Assembly: GCA_934122035.1 (NCBI GenBank)
Contig: CAKOVP010000003.1
Span: forward strand, 1 to 57,089
Direction of reading: 5' to 3'
DNA length: 57,089 nucleotides
Origin: an uncultured Clostridia bacterium
Lineage (GTDB): Bacteria; Bacillota; Clostridia; TANB77; CAG-508
The position numbers and the translations under genes were made by a program. Every line of letters starts with the position of its first letter. Position 1 is the first letter of the stretch. Below are positions 50,930 to 57,089 of the stretch, one piece after another. The notes under the pieces are model-generated. The model was given only the letters and a program-made list of their open reading frames with translations, did not search any database and was not told where the DNA came from.

Positions 50930-53900
50930 ATGAATAAACTATTACACGTTGGATTAGATGTAGGTTCTACTACTGTAAAAATTGTAGTAATGGATGAAGA
51001 TTTAAATACTTTATATACTAATTATACCAGACATTATTCTGACACAAAAAATACTGTTTGTATGGTTTTGGAGGATTTAGCCAAACGCTATCCAGATTGC
51101 AGTTTTACAATTGCTTTAACAGGCTCTGGTGCAATGTCTGCTGCTAATTTTTTGGATGTTCCTTTTATACAAGAAGTTGTTGCTTGTAAGAGAGCTGTTG
51201 AAAAATATATTCCAAAAACAGACGTTGTTATTGAACTTGGTGGAGAGGATGCAAAAATTATTTATTTTGGCAAGTCTATAGAACAGCGTATGAATGGTAC
51301 TTGTGCTGGTGGTACTGGTGCTTTTATAGACCAAATGGCGTCTTTGTTAAATACTGATACTTCTGGTTTAAATGAACTTGCAAAAAATCATTCTATTATT
51401 TACCCTATTGCTTCTCGTTGTGGAGTTTTTGCAAAAACTGATGTACAACCTCTAATAAACGAAGGTGCTGCAAAGGAAGACATCGCTGCTTCTATTTTCC
51501 AGGCAGTTGTTAACCAAACAATTAGCGGTCTTGCTTGCGGAAGGCCTATTCGCGGACATATCGCCTTTTTAGGTGGTCCATTAAATTATTTATCTGAATT
51601 AAGAAATAGATTTATAGAAACTTTACATTTATCTGATGATGAAATTATTGTTCCAGACGAAGCACATTTGCTAGTTGCAAGAGGTGCTGCATTAGATTCT
51701 ATGAATGCACATTCTATTTCATCTGAAAAGCTTAAGGCTAAAATTGAGGTTTTAAAAAATTCTAAAGATACAACAACCAATCCTTTAAAGCCTTTATTTG
51801 TAACAGATAGTGAATACGAAGAATTTAAAAATCGTCATTCTAAAGATGTTGTTGAAAAAGGCGATTTGTTAAATTACAAAGGCGATTGCTTTGTTGGAAT
51901 TGATGCAGGTTCTACTACAACTAAGTTGGTTGTTACAGACAATAATGGACGTTTGTTATATTCTTTATATGCTAATAATGAGGGTAATCCTTTAAAAAGT
52001 GTTATGAATATGCTAAAGCAATTATACTCTGTAATTCCAAGCTCTGCTGTTATTAGATGCAGTGGTGTTACAGGTTATGGAGAAGCTTTAATAAAAACTG
52101 CTTTAAATGTAGATTTAAATGAGATTGAAACTATTGCTCATTATACCGCCGCTAAAAAATTTATGCAAAATGTTACAAGTATTGTAGACATTGGTGGTCA
52201 AGATATGAAATATATTAAGTTAAAAAATAATACTATTGATAATATTATGCTTAATGAAGCTTGTTCTTCAGGTTGTGGTTCTTTTATAGAAACTTTTGCA
52301 AAGAGCCTAGGGCTTACTATTAGTCAGTTTGTAGACTCTGCAATTGAAGCTAGAAATCCTGTAGATTTGGGCTCTAGATGTACTGTTTTTATGAACTCTA
52401 AAATTAAACAAGCACAAAAAGAGGGTTATAGTGTTGGAGATATTTCTGCTGGACTTTCTTATTCGGTTATAAAAAATGCTCTTCAAAAGGTTATGAAGAT
52501 TAGAGATGTAAGGGTTTTGGGCGATAATATTGTTGTTCAAGGTGGTACTTTTTACAATGATGCTGTATTACGTGCTTTTGAACTTCTTACAGGTAAAAAT
52601 GTTGTAAGACCAGATATTGCAGGACTTATGGGTGCATATGGTGTTGCACTACTTGCTCAAGAACAATTCGAAGCAAATAAGGATATGGAATACAAATCTA
52701 CTATTGCTTCTTTAAAAGATATTGATAACTTAAAAATTGATACTTCTCATATTCGTTGTAATGGCTGTGAAAATCATTGTTTACTTACAATTAATAAATT
52801 TAGCAATGGTACTAAACATATTTCTGGAAATAGATGCGAAAAAGGTGCAGGAATTGTTTCTGGCAACAAGGACTTACCAAATTTAGTTAAGTATAAATAT
52901 CAAAGAATTTTTAATTATACTCCTTTAGAAGAAAAAGATGCACCTCGTGGTACTATTGGTATCCCTAGGGTTTTGAATATGTATGAGGATTATCCTTTCT
53001 GGTTTACTTTCTTAACCAGGTTAGGATTTAGAGTTATAGTTTCTGAAAATAGTAATAGAAAAACTTACGAAAAAGGAATGGAATCTATGCCTTCTGAGTC
53101 TGTTTGCTATCCCGCAAAGCTTTCTCATGGTCATATTATTAGCTTATTAAAACAAGGAATAAAAACTATTTTCTATCCTTGTATTCCATACTCTAGAAAA
53201 GAATATGAAAAAGCAGATAATCATTATAATTGTCCTATTGTAATTTCTTACTCTGAGGTTTTAAAGAATAATGTTGAAGAATTAAAAGACCCAAGTGTTA
53301 CATTCTTAAATCCGTTCTTGCCTTTAGATGTAAAGACTTTACCAGAAACTATTTTAGGATTACCTGAATTTGAAAAATATAAATTTACTAAAAAAGAGTT
53401 AGTTGCAGCTGCAAAAGAGGCAGAAGAAGAATACCAAAGATGCAGACGTGATATTCACGAAGAAGGAAAACGTGCTGTGCAATATCTGGAGGAAAACAAT
53501 TTAAAAGGTATTGTGCTTGCTGGCCGTCCTTACCACGTTGACCCAGAAATTAACCACGGTATTGATACTTTAATTACCAGTCTTGGTTTAGCTGTAATTA
53601 CTGGTGATAGCATAGCAAATGAAGTTGTTCCAAAGGCTCCTTTAAGAGTTGTTAATCAGTGGGTTTACCACGCAAGATTATATGCAGCAGCAGATTTTGT
53701 TGGTAAACACGATAATTTGGAACTTGTTCAATTAAACTCTTTTGGTTGCGGTGTTGATGCTGTAACAACAGACCAAGTTGAGGAAATTCTTTCTAGCTAT
53801 GATAAAATGTATACTTTAATAAAAATAGACGAAGTAAACAATTTAGGTGCTGTAAGAATTCGTATTCGTTCTCTTTTAGCAAGTATGAATAAACGAGAAA

Positions 53901-55255
53901 AAGACAACATCAAAGCTCGTGGAGATGGAGATTATACTGCTAAAAAGAAAATATTTACTAAAGATATGAAAGATTACACTATTTTAATTCCTCAAATGGC
54001 TCCTATTCATTTCGAGCTAATTGAGTCTGCCGTAAGAGCTTGCGGTTATAATGCTGTACTTTTAAAAGATTGCTCTGAGCATACAGTAGAAACTGGTTTA
54101 AAATATGTAAATAACGATGCTTGTTATCCTTCTATTTTAGTAACAGGTCAAATGATAGAAGCATTAGAATCTGGAAAATATGATATTAATAAAACAGCGT
54201 TAATAATGTCTCAAACTGGTGGAGGATGTAGAGCTACAAACTATATCGGATTTATTCGTAAGGCTTTAAAGGATTCGGGATTTGCAAATGTTCCAGTAAT
54301 TTCATTTAATGTTGTTGGAATGGAAAAAATGCCTGGATTTAAGATTACTCCAAAACTAGTTGAAGGATTACTAAAAACCGTTGTTTATGGAGATTTGTTA
54401 CAAAAAATGTTAACAAAAAATAGAGCATATGAAATACATAAAGGTGAAACTCAAAAACTATTTGATGAATGGATGGAAAAATGTAAAGCTTTAGTTGCTC
54501 ATTCTTCTCTTTCTGAGTTTAAAAAGAGTATTTATGATATTGTAGAAGATTTTGAAAAAATTGAATTAGATACTTCTATTGTAAAACCTAAAGTTGGAAT
54601 TGTTGGCGAAGTTTTAATTAAATATCATCCTTTTGGAAATAATTTTGTTGCAGAAAAATTGGAAGCAGAAGGTGCAGAAGTTATATTACCAGACTTTATG
54701 GGATTTGTTAAATTTATGGCAACACATAAAATTACTTTTAATACTCTAATAAAAACAGATAAATATAAATCAAAAATATTTAGAGCAGCTATAAAATTAA
54801 TAGATATTTTGGAAAAAGATGAAAGAATTGCTCTTGCAAATTCTAAGAAAGGCTATTTACAACCTTGTGATATTTGGGAACTAGAAGGTAAAGTAAAAGA
54901 TGTGCTTTCAATCGGTAACCAAACTGGTGAAGGATGGTTTTTAACAGCAGAAATGATTGAATATATTGAACACGGTATTCCAAACATTGTGTGTGTTCAA
55001 CCATTTGCTTGTCTTCCTAACCACGTTGTTGGAAAAGGCGTAATAAAAACCATAAGAAATAAATTCCCTTATGCGAATATTTCTCCCGTAGATTACGATC
55101 CTGGTGCGAGTGAGGCTAACCAAACAAATAGAATTAAATTATTAATGGCTGTTGCTAAAGATAACTTAAAAGCACAAGAAAATGAAAAAATTGCATTGGA
55201 AAGTGAAAATTTAAAAAGTGAGATAAAAGACATAAAAAAGCAAATAAAAAAATAA
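50930..55255 (+). CDS. Giant acyl-CoA dehydratase activase-family protein
   Basis: 1441-aa protein of the BadF/BcrD/HgdC ATPase family. Two activase modules in tandem: first with LDVGSTTVK (9-17), GGEDAKI and NGTCAGGTGAFID (122-134, Cys125) and SRCGVF; second with GIDAGSTTTK (323-332), GGQDMKY, EACSSGCGSFIE (Cys445, Cys449) and GSRCTVF. In HgdC-type activators such Cys hold a 4Fe-4S cluster between monomers. A CNGCENHC cluster (610-617), a DUF2229 region (about 673-880) and an HgdB-like C-terminal half (about 990-1440) follow. Such giants are common in anaerobes; activation of a dehydratase is assumed but the substrate is unknown. AAGGAG precedes the ATG. Evidence for strict anaerobic life. 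Confidence 0.92.
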   Translation: MNKLLHVGLDVGSTTVKIVVMDEDLNTLYTNYTRHYSDTKNTVCMVLEDLAKRYPDCSFTIALTGSGAMSAANFLDVPFIQEVVACKRAVEKYIPKTDVVIELGGEDAKIIYFGKSIEQRMNGTCAGGTGAFIDQMASLLNTDTSGLNELAKNHSIIYPIASRCGVFAKTDVQPLINEGAAKEDIAASIFQAVVNQTISGLACGRPIRGHIAFLGGPLNYLSELRNRFIETLHLSDDEIIVPDEAHLLVARGAALDSMNAHSISSEKLKAKIEVLKNSKDTTTNPLKPLFVTDSEYEEFKNRHSKDVVEKGDLLNYKGDCFVGIDAGSTTTKLVVTDNNGRLLYSLYANNEGNPLKSVMNMLKQLYSVIPSSAVIRCSGVTGYGEALIKTALNVDLNEIETIAHYTAAKKFMQNVTSIVDIGGQDMKYIKLKNNTIDNIMLNEACSSGCGSFIETFAKSLGLTISQFVDSAIEARNPVDLGSRCTVFMNSKIKQAQKEGYSVGDISAGLSYSVIKNALQKVMKIRDVRVLGDNIVVQGGTFYNDAVLRAFELLTGKNVVRPDIAGLMGAYGVALLAQEQFEANKDMEYKSTIASLKDIDNLKIDTSHIRCNGCENHCLLTINKFSNGTKHISGNRCEKGAGIVSGNKDLPNLVKYKYQRIFNYTPLEEKDAPRGTIGIPRVLNMYEDYPFWFTFLTRLGFRVIVSENSNRKTYEKGMESMPSESVCYPAKLSHGHIISLLKQGIKTIFYPCIPYSRKEYEKADNHYNCPIVISYSEVLKNNVEELKDPSVTFLNPFLPLDVKTLPETILGLPEFEKYKFTKKELVAAAKEAEEEYQRCRRDIHEEGKRAVQYLEENNLKGIVLAGRPYHVDPEINHGIDTLITSLGLAVITGDSIANEVVPKAPLRVVNQWVYHARLYAAADFVGKHDNLELVQLNSFGCGVDAVTTDQVEEILSSYDKMYTLIKIDEVNNLGAVRIRIRSLLASMNKREKDNIKARGDGDYTAKKKIFTKDMKDYTILIPQMAPIHFELIESAVRACGYNAVLLKDCSEHTVETGLKYVNNDACYPSILVTGQMIEALESGKYDINKTALIMSQTGGGCRATNYIGFIRKALKDSGFANVPVISFNVVGMEKMPGFKITPKLVEGLLKTVVYGDLLQKMLTKNRAYEIHKGETQKLFDEWMEKCKALVAHSSLSEFKKSIYDIVEDFEKIELDTSIVKPKVGIVGEVLIKYHPFGNNFVAEKLEAEGAEVILPDFMGFVKFMATHKITFNTLIKTDKYKSKIFRAAIKLIDILEKDERIALANSKKGYLQPCDIWELEGKVKDVLSIGNQTGEGWFLTAEMIEYIEHGIPNIVCVQPFACLPNHVVGKGVIKTIRNKFPYANISPVDYDPGASEANQTNRIKLLMAVAKDNLKAQENEKIALESENLKSEIKDIKKQIKK

Positions 55256-55260
55256 TAGAA

Positions 55261-55297
55261 AAAACGGTTCTTAGCTAGTGCTAATTGAACCGCTTTT
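55261..55297. terminator. Bidirectional terminator
   Basis: AAAACGGTTC (55261-55270) pairs with GAACCGCTTTT (55287-55297), one mismatch, between convergent activase and surface-protein genes. Confidence 0.82.
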
Positions 55298-55310
55298 TAT
55301 TTATGTGATT

Positions 55311-56630
55311 TTATTTTATATCCTTATATTCATTTTTCTTTTTATTTAAATATATTGCTATTATGACAAATGCAAAAATTGCTAATACAATAAAATAATT
55401 TACACCTGTTTGTGGAATTGGTTTCTTTGCTGTTGTACTATCATTGTTTGTTTTATTGCTATTTGAAGTATTTGTATTATTATTTTTGTTGTCATTTGCA
55501 GTATTTGTATTGTTGTTTTTATTATTATTTGAATTATTTGCATTATTGTCTTTATTTGTGTTATTATTGTTTGAATTGTTATCTTTTGCATTTGTTACAG
55601 TTACTGTACAAGTTGCTTTTTTATTTCCATCTTCTGATACAGCAGTTATTATTGCAGAACCTTCTTTTTTAGCCGTTATATTTCCTGCATTATCAACAGT
55701 TACAACACTTTCATCACTAGAAGTCCATTTCACTATTCTATTTGTTGCAGTTATAGGATTGTATGTTACAGTGATTTTTTTTGTCTTTCCTACTTCAATT
55801 TCTACTGTTTTTGGTAAGCTTATACTTTCTAGCGCAACTTCGTCTTCTAAGTTATCTACAAATATACATCCATATACATCTTTTATATTATTTCCTGAAA
55901 AATATAACCACATATAATATAAACCACTGTCTGGTACTGATATTGTACTTTGAGGTCTTCCCTCTCCTCCTGCTGCATCATCGAGAATATCAGCATTACT
56001 CCAATATGCAAATTTGTTCCAATTAGATGTTTTAGGTTTACTTGCAATACTATTTTCTAGAGTTGTAAAATCACCATTTTCTTTTTTTATTTTTTTATAT
56101 TCATTTATTAAATTTTGGTCTGTTATTTTTTCATATTGATAATATGCCCTACTATTACGTTCACTTCTAATATAAACATTTATTGTATTTGAAGTACTAA
56201 GCTCTTGTCCATTTTTTATAGAAGAATAATTACTTACTCTTAATAATGGCATTTTTAAATCCACTTCATAATTTTCAATAATTGTTTTCTCTGAATCACA
56301 TTCTCTTATAGTTATATATCCATTATCTGTTGCATCAATTACTTTTTTTAAATCTGATGTTCCATAATTCACATTTAATACAGCACTATTAGCAGTATAA
56401 TCTGTTATTTTATGCCATTTTTCAATGTCTGCAGCCTTTGTTGCTTTTAGTCCAAATTCATATTCTTTTGTTTTATCTAAGGTTAAGCCTTTAAAAGTAA
56501 ATTTCATACCAACGCTAGATACAATTTCTCTTGTAACGGTTACATTTTCAGCATTTACTATTATTGGCATTAATGATATGATTAGTGCTATCATTAAAAA
56601 TATTATAGATATTTTTTTTATATTCCTCAT
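55311..56630 (-). CDS. Sortase-type surface protein with Ig-like (BIG2) domain
   Basis: 439 aa from the ATG at 56630 (MRNIKKISIIFLMIALIISL), preferred because GAGAGG lies about eight bases upstream. Signal peptide with probable cleavage after VNA (residue about 29), an unknown outer region (30-265), one BIG2 domain (about 266-349: VEIEVGKTKKITVTYNP, then WTSSDESVVTVDNAGNITA), an Asn-rich linker (350-402, repeats of the NNNTNT type) and a C-terminal sorting signal: IPQTG (405-409, an LPxTG variant), membrane helix, NKKKNE tail. Expected to be fixed to the wall by a sortase not in this window. Possible adhesin. Upstream there is no companion gene. Confidence 0.9.
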   Translation of the reverse strand: MRNIKKISIIFLMIALIISLMPIIVNAENVTVTREIVSSVGMKFTFKGLTLDKTKEYEFGLKATKAADIEKWHKITDYTANSAVLNVNYGTSDLKKVIDATDNGYITIRECDSEKTIIENYEVDLKMPLLRVSNYSSIKNGQELSTSNTINVYIRSERNSRAYYQYEKITDQNLINEYKKIKKENGDFTTLENSIASKPKTSNWNKFAYWSNADILDDAAGGEGRPQSTISVPDSGLYYMWLYFSGNNIKDVYGCIFVDNLEDEVALESISLPKTVEIEVGKTKKITVTYNPITATNRIVKWTSSDESVVTVDNAGNITAKKEGSAIITAVSEDGNKKATCTVTVTNAKDNNSNNNNTNKDNNANNSNNNKNNNTNTANDNKNNNTNTSNSNKTNNDSTTAKKPIPQTGVNYFIVLAIFAFVIIAIYLNKKKNEYKDIK

Positions 56631-57089
56631 TCTCTTTTCCTCTCTTTTCTCTTTATAGTATCTTTTACATTTTTTCATTATAAGCTGTTTTTAATTTGTA
56701 GCAAACCTAATTATATTTTTGCTTTGTTTGTTCCTATCATAATTTTACTTTCATTTGTAGTAATATTTTCTAATTCTCTTTTATTTGAACTTTTCCCTAC
56801 ATTTATTTCTTGTTGTATTAAATATTTCAACTGTAATAATCCCCATTTTTCATTAGTTCATAAGGGTATATTCATTGGTTTACTAAAGTTTCATTTACAG
56901 CTCCTTAGTTTTCTTTAATAAATCACATAACTATTCCTCCTATTTTATCTTTTATATATTTTATATCATTGTAAAATAAAAAAGTAAAGAGTTTTTTTTA
57001 AGTTTTCTAATATTCCTTAAATTTAAAAGTAAATTCCAGTAATGGATTAACAAGAATTTAGTTTTGGAATATTTCATGATATAATTATA
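56631..57089. other. Gene-free right end, possible decayed coding remnant
   Basis: No intact gene is visible. On the minus strand GGAGGAATAGTTATG and AAGGAGCTGTAAATG look like translation starts but are followed at once by stops. A stop-free frame of about 48 codons (ending near 56710) contains LIQQEINVGKSSNKRELENI, with no good start. It may be a remnant of an inactivated gene. Confidence 0.35.

Noticed and set aside
55400..55600. Short-period repeats resembling a CRISPR or minisatellite
   Set aside because: They are the degenerate Asn-rich linker codons of the surface protein; there are no regular spacers.

Overview
The window reads as chromosome of an AT-rich, low-GC Gram-positive endospore former, most likely an uncultured Clostridia-type gut bacterium. 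The evidence is very low G+C, the standard bacterial code with TGA as a stop (for example tadA), strong AGGAGG-type ribosome sites, and sporulation genes: spoIIR, spmA/spmB, an H-type small acid-soluble spore protein, CotF-like coat proteins, a GerMN-domain protein and a Spo0A-like regulator. I cannot name the species from sequence alone.

Layout. 0.2-2.8 kb: metal-efflux operon (ArsR/SmtB-type repressor plus CadA-type P-ATPase) with a readable promoter and operator. 2.8-6.6 kb: a regulatory block holding a GHKL histidine kinase, a 16-residue micro-ORF, tandem Spo0A boxes, a divergent Spo0A-like response regulator, two small XRE repressors and a Cys/Gly-rich mini-protein. 6.7-17.3 kb: housekeeping and spore genes (U32 protease family, RNHCP protein, nucleoside kinase, SspH-like, MecA-like, M23 peptidase, two coat proteins, PcrA). 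17.5-23.9 kb: a ZIP metal-transporter gene cut in two by a 5.6-kb element that carries a large serine recombinase and four cargo ORFs; both attachment junctions can be read to the base. 24-32.5 kb: prfA, a third XRE gene, then the operon ffs / dnaX-ybaB-recR-yhaO-like-yhaN-like. 32.5-33.2 kb: tRNA-Ser(CGA) and a compositionally foreign 153-aa gene. 33.3-38.9 kb: plus-strand translation cluster (leuS, dtd, tadA), an amidase, tRNA-Arg(CCU) and a TtcA-like enzyme. 38.9-42.6 kb: sugar-phosphate genes (phosphoglucomutase, UDP-sugar pyrophosphorylase) and an unknown. 42.9-50.7 kb: spore/cell-wall cluster (spoIIR, murA, YycJ-like hydrolase, rlmH, spmB, frameshifted spmA, abrB, rsmI, trmN6-like methyltransferase, a Cys-rich 58-aa ORF, a GerMN protein). 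50.9-56.6 kb: a giant two-module acyl-CoA dehydratase activase and a sortase-type surface protein.

The most interesting points are (1) two perfect Spo0A boxes exactly 10 bp apart between a Spo0A paralogue and a micro-ORF/GHKL-kinase pair, with a further Spo0A box in the abrB leader; (2) the serine-recombinase element, whose reconstructed attP (22-bp imperfect arms around a TC crossover) and restored ZIP reading frame fix its boundaries; (3) a +1 frameshift in spmA at a CUU-CGG site; (4) a Cys-rich 58-aa peptide and a foreign-composition 153-aa gene with its own promoter and repeated operator. Many genes are bounded by hairpin terminators shared by convergent neighbours. No CRISPR array, rRNA or prophage structural genes were seen.
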